From Pseudaeromonas sp038247115 (GTDB lineage: Bacteria > Pseudomonadota > Gammaproteobacteria > Enterobacterales > Aeromonadaceae), in the NCBI GenBank assembly GCA_038247115.1, contig JBBRVG010000029.1:1-41808 (forward strand): DNA of 41,808 nt. Reading direction: 5' to 3'. Shown here one piece after another: positions 1-8,565 of this stretch (the first letter of the stretch is position 1; each line of letters opens with the position of its first letter). The notes beneath the pieces are model-generated. The model had not been told where the DNA came from, did not search any database, and worked only from the letters and a program-made list of their open reading frames with translations. Made by a program: the position numbers and the translations under genes.

Positions 1-74
1 GTCATGACGGAGAACAGCAACAACAGGGTCAGACAGCAAGCCATCCAGGTTGCGCGTCTGGCAATCACACCCAT
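1..74 (-). CDS. N-terminal fragment of a secreted protein, probably TPM-domain (YgcG-like); runs off the window
   Basis: Only about 24 codons are visible. They read as an initiator Met, a short basic stretch (Ala-Arg-Arg) and a run of Leu, Cys, Phe and Val typical of a signal peptide or lipoprotein leader. The ATG at 74 overlaps the lemA stop codon (TGATG), so the two genes are probably translationally coupled. Genes directly downstream of lemA very often encode TPM-domain (YgcG-type) membrane or periplasmic proteins. The product assignment rests on that neighbourhood; the visible sequence shows only the leader. Confidence 0.5.
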   Translation of the reverse strand, partial: MGVIARRATWMACCLTLLLLFSVM

Positions 75-721
75 CAGAAGTTCACCTCGGGAGCCTGCTC
101 GGCACCCGGTTTAGTGGCTTCATAGTTTTCTTTCGGTGGCAGTTCGCTATACAGAACTTTATGCCAGATGAGACCCGGGAAGGTGCGAATTTCAGTATTG
201 AAGGCCTGAACCGCCGCAATATAGTCACGCCGGGCCACACTGATGCGGTTTTCCGTACCCTCCAGTTGCGCCTGCAGACTCAGGAAATTCTGATTTGCTT
301 TCAGATCCGGATATTTTTCCACTACCACCATCAAGCGTTGCAGCGCTCCGCTGAGTTGCCCCTGCGCCTGTTCAAAGGCTTTCATCTGGGCCGGATCACT
401 CAAGGCAGCCGCATCCAGACGCATGCTGCCCACCTTGGCCCTGGCCTCGGTGACAGCTTGCAGCGTCTCCCGTTCATGGCTGGCATATCCCTTGACCGTT
501 GCCACCAGATTGGGGATCAGATCGGCGCGACGCTGATACTGATTTTCGACCTGCGCCCAAGCCGCCTTGGTCTGTTCATCCAAGGTAGGAATACGATTGA
601 CATCACAACCACTCAACCCCAATGCCAGCAATAACCCGCTCATCGGCCAAAAGAGTCGCCGCCAGCGATTCGTCAAAGCCCGGCTCTTCGTTGTTGCAAC
701 CATGCGTGTGGATCCGCTCAT
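74..721 (-). CDS. lemA: LemA family lipoprotein
   Basis: A 215-residue LemA-family protein. The N-terminus is basic, then hydrophobic, and ends in a lipobox (Leu-Ser-Gly-Cys, Cys39 counting from the chosen start), so the mature protein should be a lipoprotein anchored to a periplasmic membrane face. The rest is helical and matches the LemA core: a QYQRRADLIPNL-type segment early and a C-terminal IRTFPG motif with an acidic-hydrophobic end (APEVNF). The start at 721 is preferred over an ATG two codons upstream because AAGGAG lies 7 nt before it. The molecular function of LemA proteins is not settled. The next gene overlaps the stop and may encode a partner. Confidence 0.9.
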   Translation of the reverse strand: MSGSTRMVATTKSRALTNRWRRLFWPMSGLLLALGLSGCDVNRIPTLDEQTKAAWAQVENQYQRRADLIPNLVATVKGYASHERETLQAVTEARAKVGSMRLDAAALSDPAQMKAFEQAQGQLSGALQRLMVVVEKYPDLKANQNFLSLQAQLEGTENRISVARRDYIAAVQAFNTEIRTFPGLIWHKVLYSELPPKENYEATKPGAEQAPEVNF

Positions 722-727
722 TCCCAT

Positions 728-903
728 GCTCCTTGTTCTCCATCATGTATCCGCGTAGCTGCTGTTTCGTGGCTCCAGCACGCGAGATTTGAGTGTGTGG
801 TGAGTTGTGACATTACTGTGGATCAATATGGCTTCATATGAAATCTATTTTTACCCTGGCATAGCGACGAACCAAGGTTTTAATCGCGACACAGCACAAC
901 GGA
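728..903. other. lemA/ycjF intergenic region
   Basis: This 176-bp spacer separates the end of the psp-ycjXF operon from lemA on the same strand. It is AT-rich in the middle. A possible minus-strand promoter (TTGGTT, 16 bp, TAAAAA) lies in the half nearer ycjF. I see no convincing intrinsic terminator for the psp operon, so read-through into lemA remains possible. Confidence 0.35.
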
Positions 904-2034
904 TTATTCAACGTTCGATGGCTGGCCGCTCGGGCTCAATCGCGTGGTCTCGACTTCAGCGCCTATTGCGGCGTCTACTGGGACCATGACCGGCGTCCCT
1001 GTCAACACACGGCCCAATTTGCTGGCCAACAGCGACAATAATTCGCGACGGATCTGCCCCAGGCGGGGTTTTTCGTCAGCCATAAAGGGGATCGGGCGGC
1101 ATACCTGCATGGTCTGCAACCCAAGGCGAGCCGTGAGCAAGCCCGCACCAACCCCTTGCGCCAACCGGGCGGAGAGACGAGCCGAGAGCTCCGCCCCCAG
1201 CCAGTCGAGACCCACATCGGTGATCAGCTCGGCGGCTCCGGCATACAGCATGTGACGAGCAATCTGTCGCAACAGCCGGATCCGGCTGGAATAACCCAAA
1301 CGGATACCGTAGCAGGAGGCCACCTCATCAATCATTTTCAGGCTGCGCCAGAGGATCAGCAGCATGTCCACACTCGCCAACGGGCTGATGGCAACCAGAA
1401 CCGCCGCCTCACCACTCCAGCGCGAAATGCTGGCCCGGGCGAGACGATCCTGCTCACTGAGCACTTGTTGGCTGTAGAGTTGCAGTTGTTCGACGCTACT
1501 ATGATGTAATTCACAATCCGCCTGCCAGCGGGCATACCCTGCCAATCGATGGGCACCGGTCTGAGCCGCCAACGCCTCGCAAAAGGCACGGGCACCATCC
1601 GGTTGGGACGATTGCAGCAATACCCGGGCCCGACTCTGGCTATCCTGACGTCGTTTGAGCACATGCAGCTCGCGCCACTCGCGCCACAACAGTCGAGCCC
1701 CGCCGACTGCTAACAGTCCCAGTGCGCCAGCCCAGAGTCCGCCCCACAACCAGGAATCCTGAAATGATTGCCAGACGAAACTCCCCAACTGGACCACGCT
1801 GAGCGAGGCAACCCCGGCCAATCCCCAGCCGAGCGCTCCGAACGGTTGACGCTGTAACGCCCGCGGCACCAAATCGTCAGTGGCACTGGCGAGTGGATCC
1901 TCGTAGGGTTGACTGTGAGCTAATTCTGACTCCGACAACAGGATGGCCCCCTGAGGCGGCAAGGTTGGCTCCTCCGCTGGCAAGGGGAGATCGATACGCC
2001 CTTGCAGCCGTTTCTGTTCCTCCGTCGTATTCAT
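904..2034 (-). CDS. ycjF: YcjF family inner-membrane protein (TIGR01620/DUF697)
   Basis: A 376-residue protein, slightly longer than the roughly 350-residue E. coli YcjF. It has a polar acidic N-terminal segment (residues 1-60), two predicted membrane helices (about 66-90 and 95-117), then a long mostly helical domain containing the DUF697 hydrophobic region (SPLASVDMLLILWRSLKMID). Its start overlaps the ycjX stop by 4 nt (ATGA). YcjF and the P-loop protein YcjX are paired downstream of psp genes in many gammaproteobacteria and are co-induced by envelope stress. Their biochemical role is unknown, so the call is family-level only. Confidence 0.9.
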   Translation of the reverse strand: MNTTEEQKRLQGRIDLPLPAEEPTLPPQGAILLSESELAHSQPYEDPLASATDDLVPRALQRQPFGALGWGLAGVASLSVVQLGSFVWQSFQDSWLWGGLWAGALGLLAVGGARLLWREWRELHVLKRRQDSQSRARVLLQSSQPDGARAFCEALAAQTGAHRLAGYARWQADCELHHSSVEQLQLYSQQVLSEQDRLARASISRWSGEAAVLVAISPLASVDMLLILWRSLKMIDEVASCYGIRLGYSSRIRLLRQIARHMLYAGAAELITDVGLDWLGAELSARLSARLAQGVGAGLLTARLGLQTMQVCRPIPFMADEKPRLGQIRRELLSLLASKLGRVLTGTPVMVPVDAAIGAEVETTRLSPSGQPSNVE

Positions 2035-3446
2035 TGCATCTTATCTCCCAGCAAAAACTCCAGGACCTGATCCAGGCGCAGATGAGGCATAGCTACGCCG
2101 GGTTGCAAGCTCGGAGGCCGTAACGCGATAAACCCGAACGGGGTATCCGCGCGCCAGTAATCGCTGCCCGGACGCGCGGCAGGCACCTCACCGGGAAACA
2201 GGTGCACCGGCTCACCATCGAGGGTGGTACCTGACAATGCGGTCAGGGTTCGTCCCTCATGAGTCACCTGCCGATACTCACAACAGCGCACCGAGGCTAT
2301 GGGCAGAGACTCGATGGTGATGCCCTCAAATCGCGCCACGCCATACGCGCGCTGGACCAAATCCCGCAGCAGACTCTGCAAATTGGCATGTTGATCCGGC
2401 GTGACATGATCGGCCTTACTGGCGGCAAACAGCAGCTTGTCGATACGAGGGGCAAACAGTCGCCGCAGCCAACTGCTCTGACCATAGTGAAAACTCCGCA
2501 TCAACAGCGCCAATGTCTGCTCCAAATCGGCAAATGCCCGGGCGCCCGCTTGTAATGGCTGCAAGCAATCCACCAGCACGATCTGACGGTCAAAGGAGGC
2601 GAAATGATCGCGATAAAATCCCTGGACCAGATGCTGCTTGTAGGAGGCAAAACGCTCCTCCAGCATCGCCTGCAAAGAGCCAGGAATGGCAGTCGCCGCC
2701 AGCGGATCCCAGACCCAGGGCACAAACTGCAGCATGGGAGCATCCACATACTCTCCCGGCAGCACGAAACGCCCGGGCTGGATCAACGACAAACCCAGCT
2801 GGGACTTACAATGATGCAACCAGTCGGTATAACGGGCGGCCAGGGTCCGCAGGGCGCCATCATCACCCGGCTCACTCAGCGACAAGCCGGCTCCCAATGC
2901 CAGCCACTCGCTGGCGGCAGCGGCCAGGACCGGATCCGCCAGCTGATGCCGCATCTGTTCGCTCCACTGCTGATAGCTCATCTCCAGCAACGGCAAATCC
3001 AGCAGCCACTCACCGGGATAATCGACGATATCCAGAAACAATGAGCTGGCATCCCGCTTGAGATGGCGCAACAGGGGATGATGGCTGTCAAAGCGTAATT
3101 CCAGCCGGATTTCGCTCACGCCTCGTGTTGGCTCGGGCCACTGCGGCGGATCGGCAAACAGACTGGCAAGCCCGGCCTCATAGGGAAAGCTCGGTATGTG
3201 GTGATGCCGCTGCGGCACTCGGCGAGCCCCCAGCAGACGCCCCGATTGCAGCACCTGCCAATGGGGCAGGCGGGCGGAAAAACCAGCCTGCTCCAGCTGT
3301 TGCACCAAGGCGGTGATGAACGCGGTTTTCCCGCTCCGCGAGAGGCCAGTCACCGCCAATCGCAGGTGGCGATCCAGTGAACGATTGACCAGCGTCTCTG
3401 CCTTGTCCTGCCATTGTTGCCACTGATGCTTGTCAAACAGGGTCAT
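2031..3446 (-). CDS. ycjX: YcjX family P-loop NTPase (DUF463)
   Basis: A 471-residue protein close in length to E. coli YcjX (about 465). A Walker A motif (GLSRSGKT, residues 34-41) follows a short helical N-terminus. A later SLFLDIVDYPGEWL segment resembles the DxxG/switch region of GTPase-like P-loop proteins, and LLFAASKADHVTPDQH resembles an NKxD-like specificity loop. The start codon overlaps the pspC stop by 1 nt (TAATG) and the end overlaps ycjF by 4 nt, so it is the fourth gene of a tightly coupled pspA-B-C-ycjX-ycjF operon. Involvement in envelope stress is inferred from this linkage; the substrate is unknown. Confidence 0.93.
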   Translation of the reverse strand: MTLFDKHQWQQWQDKAETLVNRSLDRHLRLAVTGLSRSGKTAFITALVQQLEQAGFSARLPHWQVLQSGRLLGARRVPQRHHHIPSFPYEAGLASLFADPPQWPEPTRGVSEIRLELRFDSHHPLLRHLKRDASSLFLDIVDYPGEWLLDLPLLEMSYQQWSEQMRHQLADPVLAAAASEWLALGAGLSLSEPGDDGALRTLAARYTDWLHHCKSQLGLSLIQPGRFVLPGEYVDAPMLQFVPWVWDPLAATAIPGSLQAMLEERFASYKQHLVQGFYRDHFASFDRQIVLVDCLQPLQAGARAFADLEQTLALLMRSFHYGQSSWLRRLFAPRIDKLLFAASKADHVTPDQHANLQSLLRDLVQRAYGVARFEGITIESLPIASVRCCEYRQVTHEGRTLTALSGTTLDGEPVHLFPGEVPAARPGSDYWRADTPFGFIALRPPSLQPGVAMPHLRLDQVLEFLLGDKMQ

Positions 3447-3829
3447 TACAGCCTCTGCAGGTCGCGACGGAGTTGGTATTCCTTGGAGGTAACACAGCGT
3501 TCCATCGCCTGCAGCCGCCGCTCGAGAGCATCCAGCTTCTGGGCCGTGCGATCCAGGGCCTGATGGGGCATCAAGCCTTGCTGCCAGCCGTGCTGCTTGA
3601 GTTGTGCCGAACCATAGCTGGCGTTGGCTCCAGCCTCGGCTCTGGGTTTTTTATCCAGCATGGCCCAAGCCACCAGATAGAGCAGCATCGTCAGGAACGA
3701 GGCGAAAATCAGCGCCGTCACTGCGACCAGCCGCACCACCCAGACTTCGACGCCCAGGTAATCCGCCAATCCAGCACAGACTCCCCCCAGCGCGCCCCGT
3801 TGTGGATCCCGGTACAGGTTCTTACTCAT
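3446..3829 (-). CDS. pspC: Phage shock protein C
   Basis: A 127-residue inner-membrane component of the Psp stress response. Residues 1-35 carry the PspC domain (LYRDPQRGALGGVCAGLADYL-like stretch), followed by a hydrophobic helix (about 33-60) and a charged C-terminal segment with a coiled-coil pattern. In Enterobacteria PspC senses membrane damage together with PspB and binds PspA, releasing PspF. The start at 3829 is chosen because it has an excellent AGGAGG 5 nt upstream and begins with the family N-terminus MSKNLYRD; an in-frame upstream Met would lie inside pspB. It overlaps the end of pspB by 8 nt. Confidence 0.95.
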   Translation of the reverse strand: MSKNLYRDPQRGALGGVCAGLADYLGVEVWVVRLVAVTALIFASFLTMLLYLVAWAMLDKKPRAEAGANASYGSAQLKQHGWQQGLMPHQALDRTAQKLDALERRLQAMERCVTSKEYQLRRDLQRL

Positions 3830-4082
3830 GACCACCTCCTCGCTGTTCCCCATCGCCACGCCACTGCGGATTGTCAACATCCAGCAGCCGCTCCAGGGTA
3901 TGCACTCGTTGTTGCAGCAACTCGGCCTGGGCCACCAGAGCCGTCAGGCGAGCCAACTCTTGTTCGTTGAGGCCGTTCCCCAACTGGCGATTACTGCGAT
4001 AGTGCAGCACCAGCCAGATCGGTGCCACGAATAACACGAACAGGATCGCAGGCACCACAAAAACTATCCAGACGGCGCTCAT
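3822..4082 (-). CDS. pspB: Phage shock protein B
   Basis: An 86-residue protein with one N-terminal membrane helix (about 4-27, WIVFVVPAILFVLFVAPIWL) followed by a cytoplasmic leucine-zipper-like helix (LARLTALVAQAELLQQRVHTLERLL). This is the PspB layout; E. coli PspB is 74 residues, the extra length being a Gly/Glu-rich tail that overlaps pspC. It cooperates with PspC to activate the Psp response. Its ATG directly follows the pspA stop, and the Shine-Dalgarno AAGGAG lies in the last pspA codons, so translation is probably coupled. Confidence 0.93.
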   Translation of the reverse strand: MSAVWIVFVVPAILFVLFVAPIWLVLHYRSNRQLGNGLNEQELARLTALVAQAELLQQRVHTLERLLDVDNPQWRGDGEQRGGGHE

Positions 4083-4754
4083 TTACTCCTCCTTAGTGGC
4101 AGCGGTTTGCAACCTTTCCTTCATGGCAGCCAACTCACGGGAGATGGCATCGTCGGCCTCCAGTTCCGCAAACTGTTGCTGCAAATTAGGATTGGGATGG
4201 TATACATCGGCTTTACTTTCCATTTCCTCGATCTTGCGCTCCATCCGGTCAAATTTCTCCATGATGGAGTGCGGCGTCGCGCGCTGTCCGTGCTGCTGCA
4301 CATTCAGGCGACTCTGGGCCGCAGCCGAACGCAGTAACATGGCTTTTTGACGCCCACGCGCATCCTCCAGCTTGGCTTCCAGCAGCTCGATTTCAGTCGT
4401 CAACTTGGCAATGCCCTCTTCAACGGCGCTGAACTCCTGGCTCAAGGCATCCACCAGTTGCTGCTGTTTACCCTTTTCGATCAAGGCTGAACGAGCCAGA
4501 TCGTCACGGCCCTTTTGCAAGGCCAATTCCGCTTTGCTCTGCCAGTCTTGCAGTTGAAGTTGATTCCGCTCCTGCTGCCGACGCAATTCCTTCTTGTCGG
4601 CCAGATAACGAGCCAGATTGGAGCGCTCACTAACCAATCCTTCTTCCATCTCCTGGATGATCAATCGCACCATCTTGGGCGGATCTTCGGCTTTGTCCAG
4701 CAAGCTGTTGAGGTTGGCATTCACAATGTCGGTCAAACGAGAAAAAATACCCAT
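4083..4754 (-). CDS. pspA: Phage shock protein A (PspA/IM30 family)
   Basis: A 223-residue coiled-coil protein. It begins MGIFSRLTDIVNANLNSLLD, the PspA amphipathic N-terminal helix, then a PPKMVRLIIQEMEE segment and long heptad-rich helices up to about residue 190. PspA has two roles: it binds and inhibits the ATPase of PspF, and under membrane stress it assembles on the inner membrane as an ESCRT-III-like scaffold that limits proton leakage. It is the first gene of pspABC-ycjXF. AAGGAG lies 7 nt before the ATG, and a sigma-54 promoter lies about 90 bp upstream. Confidence 0.97.
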   Translation of the reverse strand: MGIFSRLTDIVNANLNSLLDKAEDPPKMVRLIIQEMEEGLVSERSNLARYLADKKELRRQQERNQLQLQDWQSKAELALQKGRDDLARSALIEKGKQQQLVDALSQEFSAVEEGIAKLTTEIELLEAKLEDARGRQKAMLLRSAAAQSRLNVQQHGQRATPHSIMEKFDRMERKIEEMESKADVYHPNPNLQQQFAELEADDAISRELAAMKERLQTAATKEE

Positions 4755-4840
4755 GATGGTCTCCTTACAAGATCCTGTGTCACGAATGTATCCAGGCGTA
4801 GCCTGTTGATTTCGCCAGATACAGCTATCACTTGGGATAG

Positions 4841-4856
4841 AGCAATAATCAGGCCA
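4841..4856 (-). promoter_or_regulatory. Sigma-54 promoter of the psp operon
   Basis: Reading the minus strand, TGGCCTGATTATTGCT matches the -24/-12 consensus TGGCACGN4TTGCW at every key position, with GG and GC spaced exactly as required. It predicts a transcript start near 4830 and a leader of roughly 75 nt before pspA. It lies in the spacer shared with the divergent gene for PspF, the enhancer-binding protein that activates psp promoters in E. coli. PspF enhancer sites should lie between this element and pspF. Confidence 0.88.
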
Positions 4857-4872
4857 GACAGTAAAGATTAAA

Positions 4873-4885
4873 TAAATATATGATT
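4873..4885 (-). promoter_or_regulatory. Possible IHF site upstream of the pspA promoter
   Basis: The minus-strand sequence AATCATATATTTA fits the IHF consensus WATCARN4TTR at all but one position and lies within a very AT-rich stretch (about 4862-4910), 17-29 bp upstream of the sigma-54 -24 element. IHF bends DNA between PspF and sigma-54 RNA polymerase at E. coli pspA, so the position makes sense. Short AT-rich matches are common by chance. Confidence 0.4.
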
Positions 4886-4975
4886 AATATACTTAAAAAA
4901 TAAAATCACACGTCGAGTCCGGTAACAGCCATGATTAAATAAACCAATAGTTGGTGAAATTAACCAGGTGATGAC

Positions 4976-5977
4976 ATGCAAGATGAACGGTTGCTAGGTG
5001 AATCCAATGCTTTTGTGGAGGTACTGGAGCAGGTGTCTCGATTGGCGCAGATCCCGCGCCCCGTGCTGCTGATTGGTGAACGCGGTACCGGTAAGGAGTT
5101 GTTTGCCCACCGGCTGCATTATCTCTCTTCCCGGTGGCAGCAGCCCTTTATCTCCATTAATTGCGCGGCACTCAATGAGAGCTTGCTGGAAACCGAGCTG
5201 TTCGGCCATGAGGCGGGCGCTTTCACTGGGGCGCAAAAGCGTCATCCCGGTCGTTTTGAACGCGCCGATGGCGGCACGCTCTTTCTCGATGAAGTCGCCA
5301 CCATGAGTTCCCGCTTGCAAGAGAAGCTGCTCCGCGTGATCGAATATGGCGAGTTCGAACGCGTCGGCGGACAGCAATCCCTGCAGGTGGATGTGCGGCT
5401 GGTCTGCGCTACCCATGCCAACTTGCCTGCCTTGAGCCGTAACGGCCAATTCCGGGCCGACTTACTCGATCGGCTGGCCTTTGATGTCATCACACTGCCG
5501 CCATTGCGTGCGCGCCGTGAAGATATTTTGTTGCTCGGCCAGCACTTTGCCGAGCGCCTGAGCCAGGAGTTGGGGCTACCTGCCTTTGCCGGATTTACTC
5601 CCGAGGTTCAGCAGCAACTGCTTGCACACTCCTGGCCAGGCAATGTGCGGGAGCTACGGAATGTCATAGAACGCAGCCTGTATCGACAGGCAGAGCCCGA
5701 TCTGCCGCTGGCGTCGCTGGTTCTGGATCCATTTGCCTCGCCATGGCGTCCCGAGGCGGAGACACTGCAAGAGATTTCGTTACCGGCAACTCCGCTGAAC
5801 TGGAAACAGCATCTGGCCGACTATGAACGGCAGTTATTACAACAAACATTGCGGCAACAACACTTTAACCAGAGATTAGCTGCACAATCCCTTGGCTTAA
5901 GTTACGATCAGCTGCGAGGATTACTCCGCAAATATGGGCTCAATACTAGGCCTGTTGCTAATGAGATGAATGAATGA
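4976..5977 (+). CDS. pspF: Psp operon transcriptional activator, sigma-54 enhancer-binding protein
   Basis: A 333-residue bacterial enhancer-binding protein with no N-terminal receiver domain, which is diagnostic for PspF. It has Walker A GERGTGKE (34-41), the sigma-54-contacting GAFTGA loop (81-86), Walker B LFLDEV (102-107), and a C-terminal Fis-type helix-turn-helix (about 295-325). The YLSSRWQ segment contains the Trp that in E. coli PspF is needed for repression by PspA. It is divergent from pspA. Its stop overlaps the sapA start (ATGA), so the activator gene leads the sap operon here, whereas in E. coli the puu genes separate them. Confidence 0.96.
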   Translation: MQDERLLGESNAFVEVLEQVSRLAQIPRPVLLIGERGTGKELFAHRLHYLSSRWQQPFISINCAALNESLLETELFGHEAGAFTGAQKRHPGRFERADGGTLFLDEVATMSSRLQEKLLRVIEYGEFERVGGQQSLQVDVRLVCATHANLPALSRNGQFRADLLDRLAFDVITLPPLRARREDILLLGQHFAERLSQELGLPAFAGFTPEVQQQLLAHSWPGNVRELRNVIERSLYRQAEPDLPLASLVLDPFASPWRPEAETLQEISLPATPLNWKQHLADYERQLLQQTLRQQHFNQRLAAQSLGLSYDQLRGLLRKYGLNTRPVANEMNE

Positions 5978-7602
5978 TGAGCACTTTGGGGATATGGCGT
6001 GCAGGACGCGTCCTGCTGTTCTGCGGCGTGGGGTTACTGCTCGCCGGGTGCCAACAGGATGAGGCACAACAGCAAAATGGTGCCGTCTACTGTGTCGAGA
6101 GTGCTCCTTCCAGCATGAACCCGCAACTCTATGGTCAAGGCACGCTCGGCTCGTCCCTCTCCCATCAACTCTACGATCGACTGCTGACCGTCAATCCTGC
6201 TACCCAGCGTCTGGAAGGAGCCTTGGCAACGGGGTGGACCATCAGTCGCGACGGGCTGACCTACACCTTTACCTTACGCAAAGGGGTGCAATTCCACCGG
6301 GTTGACTGGTTCAGCCCCAGCCGCGGCTTTACGGCTGACGATGTGCTATTCAGCTTCAACCGCATGCGGATGCCGAGTCACCCCTATCACGACATCTCCG
6401 GCGGTCATTATCCCTTCTTTGACAATACAGGCTTCGGCCAGCAGATCCGGGATATTCGTAAACTGGGTGATCATCAGATCCTGTTTGAACTCCATGCGCC
6501 CAATGCCTCCTTTCTTGCCAATCTAGCCAGTGACTATGCGGTGATCCTCTCGGCGGAATATGCCCAGGAATTGCTGCTCAGTGGTCGGCCCGCGCAGCTG
6601 GATCAACTGGCCGTCGGCACCGGGCCCTTCATGCAGAACGAATTTCGCAGCAATGAATTCATTCGCCTGCATCGCAATCCGCTGTACTGGGATCAGCCTG
6701 CAGCGCTGGAGCGACTGGCATTCGACTATACCCCGCGGCCGACTAAACGCCTGGCCAAGTTACTGACCGGCGAGTGCCAGGTCATGGCATTTCCTGCGGC
6801 CAGCCAGCTGAATTTCATCCGAAAGCAACCGAACCTGCGACTCGATGAGGAAAGTGCGCTCAATACCGCCTTTTTAGCGCTGAACGTGCGGAAAAAACCA
6901 TTCAACGATTTGCGGGTGCGCCAGGCCATTGCCATGGGCATCAATCGTGATCATTTACTCAAAGCCGTCTATTTCGGCACCGGTGAATGGGCCAATACCC
7001 TGCTCCCCCCCATCTCCTGGGCGCACAATCCCAACATCGCCGAATACAGCTACGACCCGATTGCCGCCAAAGCCTTGCTCAAAAAGGCCGGACTCGAGGC
7101 CGGGTTCGAGATGACGCTTTGGGTACAACCCTCGAATCAAACCTACAACCCGAACGCGCAGAAAACGGCCCAGCTGATCCAGAGTGATCTGGCCAAGCTG
7201 GGGATCGAGGTGCAAGTCGCCCAACTCCGTGGCACCCTGATGCAGATCCTGCTCCAGGAAGGGCGCCATGATGCCATAGTGATGGGCTGGAATGCGGATA
7301 CCGCCGATCCAGACAGCTTCTTCCGGCCCTTGCTCAGTTGCCAGGATGCCGGAGAAAAGGGCGCTAACTACTCCCGCTGGTGCGAGCCGGCGTTTGACCG
7401 GTTACTGGAACAAGCCATTGCCACCACTCGAATGGCGCAACGTATCGAAGCCTATCAGCAGATGCAGGAAATGGTGTATCAGGATGTTCCGCTGATCCCT
7501 CTGGCGCATTCGCAATATCTCTATGCCGGTTGGAAGAACCTGCATAATCTGGAACTGACTCCCATGGGGGGGCTCTCCTTCAAACGGGCCTATCGAGAAT
7601 AA
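5974..7602 (+). CDS. sapA: SapA peptide/polyamine ABC transporter substrate-binding lipoprotein
   Basis: A 542-residue family 5 solute-binding protein. The leader ends in a lipobox (LLAG-Cys26), so it should be membrane-tethered, unlike E. coli SapA, which I recall as having an ordinary cleaved signal. SapA hallmarks include a KLLTGECQVMAFPAASQL segment, a DPDSFFRPLLSC motif and a C-terminal IPLAHSQYLYA region. In Haemophilus and Salmonella SapA binds antimicrobial peptides (and heme in Haemophilus); in E. coli SapBCDF exports putrescine, so the substrate here is open. The start at 5974 overlaps the pspF stop; a second Met follows immediately. Confidence 0.93.
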   Translation: MMSTLGIWRAGRVLLFCGVGLLLAGCQQDEAQQQNGAVYCVESAPSSMNPQLYGQGTLGSSLSHQLYDRLLTVNPATQRLEGALATGWTISRDGLTYTFTLRKGVQFHRVDWFSPSRGFTADDVLFSFNRMRMPSHPYHDISGGHYPFFDNTGFGQQIRDIRKLGDHQILFELHAPNASFLANLASDYAVILSAEYAQELLLSGRPAQLDQLAVGTGPFMQNEFRSNEFIRLHRNPLYWDQPAALERLAFDYTPRPTKRLAKLLTGECQVMAFPAASQLNFIRKQPNLRLDEESALNTAFLALNVRKKPFNDLRVRQAIAMGINRDHLLKAVYFGTGEWANTLLPPISWAHNPNIAEYSYDPIAAKALLKKAGLEAGFEMTLWVQPSNQTYNPNAQKTAQLIQSDLAKLGIEVQVAQLRGTLMQILLQEGRHDAIVMGWNADTADPDSFFRPLLSCQDAGEKGANYSRWCEPAFDRLLEQAIATTRMAQRIEAYQQMQEMVYQDVPLIPLAHSQYLYAGWKNLHNLELTPMGGLSFKRAYRE

Positions 7603-7605
7603 AAC

Positions 7606-8565
7606 ATGCTGATCTACACCCTGAGACGACTCAACTTGTTGATCTTTACCTTGCTGATCCTCAGCTTGTTCGCCTATTGGCTGGAGTATCGTCTCGGTCC
7701 CGGTGGCCAGAGTCTGTGGAGCGGCTATATGGGTTACCTGCGCCGCCTGTTTTCCGGCGACTTTGGGGTTTCCAGCCAATCGGGGCGGCCGATCCTCGAA
7801 ACCATCATGTTGCATCTTCCTGCCACGCTGGAGCTTTGTCTGGCCGCTGTGCTGCTGGCCACGCTGATCGGCATTCCATTAGGTACCATTGCCGCACTGA
7901 ATCAGGGACGCTGGCTGGATACCGGTATCATGGGATTCAGCGTGCTGGGCTCTTCCATCCCTGTCTACTGGCTAGCCCAGCTCCTGATCATGGCTTTTGC
8001 GATGCACTTCCAGCTGTTGCCCTCCTCGGGTCAACTCAATCTGTTATACGAAATCAAACCGGTGACCGGCTTCATGCTGATTGACACCTGGCTGATGGAG
8101 GGACCCCAACGCTGGCCGGCGTTTATGAGCGCGATGCAACACCTGTGCCTGCCCGCCTTGACCCTAGCCCTGCTGCCGATCACCGAGGTCACGCGCCTGG
8201 TACGCAGCTCTATGCTGGAGGTGCTCAAGCAAAACTATATCAAGGCCGCCTTCAGTCGTGGTTGGTCACCACTGGCAGTTATTTTCCGCCACGGCTTGCG
8301 CAATGCCCTACCGCCGATCTTGCCACAATTGTCGTTGCAATTCGGCGCCATCATCACCTCGGCCATTGTCATCGAGCAGGTTTTCGAATGGCCCGGCCTC
8401 GGTCATTGGTTAATAAACAGCATCATGAGCCGTGATTATGTGGCCATCCAGGCCAGTATGTTGCTGATCTCCAGCGTACTGGTGGTACTGAATATCACCA
8501 CCGAGCTACTGTCCACCCTGCTCTATCCCGCCAAAAGGAAGGAAGCCTATGGCCAGCAAGGCTAA
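7606..8565 (+). CDS. sapB: SapB ABC transporter permease
   Basis: A 319-residue inner-membrane permease of the DppB/OppB type. It starts MLIYTLRRLNLL, then has a first membrane helix, a periplasmic segment and a cluster of helices from about residue 75. The cytoplasmic coupling (EAA-like) segment is the NYIKAAFSRGWSPLAVIFRH region. It matches SapB in length (321 in E. coli) and in the YEIKPVTGFMLIDTWL segment specific to this family. It starts 3 nt after sapA and overlaps sapC by 17 nt. With SapC it forms the transmembrane pore. Confidence 0.95.
   Translation: MLIYTLRRLNLLIFTLLILSLFAYWLEYRLGPGGQSLWSGYMGYLRRLFSGDFGVSSQSGRPILETIMLHLPATLELCLAAVLLATLIGIPLGTIAALNQGRWLDTGIMGFSVLGSSIPVYWLAQLLIMAFAMHFQLLPSSGQLNLLYEIKPVTGFMLIDTWLMEGPQRWPAFMSAMQHLCLPALTLALLPITEVTRLVRSSMLEVLKQNYIKAAFSRGWSPLAVIFRHGLRNALPPILPQLSLQFGAIITSAIVIEQVFEWPGLGHWLINSIMSRDYVAIQASMLLISSVLVVLNITTELLSTLLYPAKRKEAYGQQG

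Noticed and set aside
4870..4910. AT-rich stretch between pspA and pspF as an origin or transfer scar
   Set aside because: It is short, has no repeated DnaA-box-like motifs, and is better explained as the bendable control region of a divergent sigma-54 promoter.
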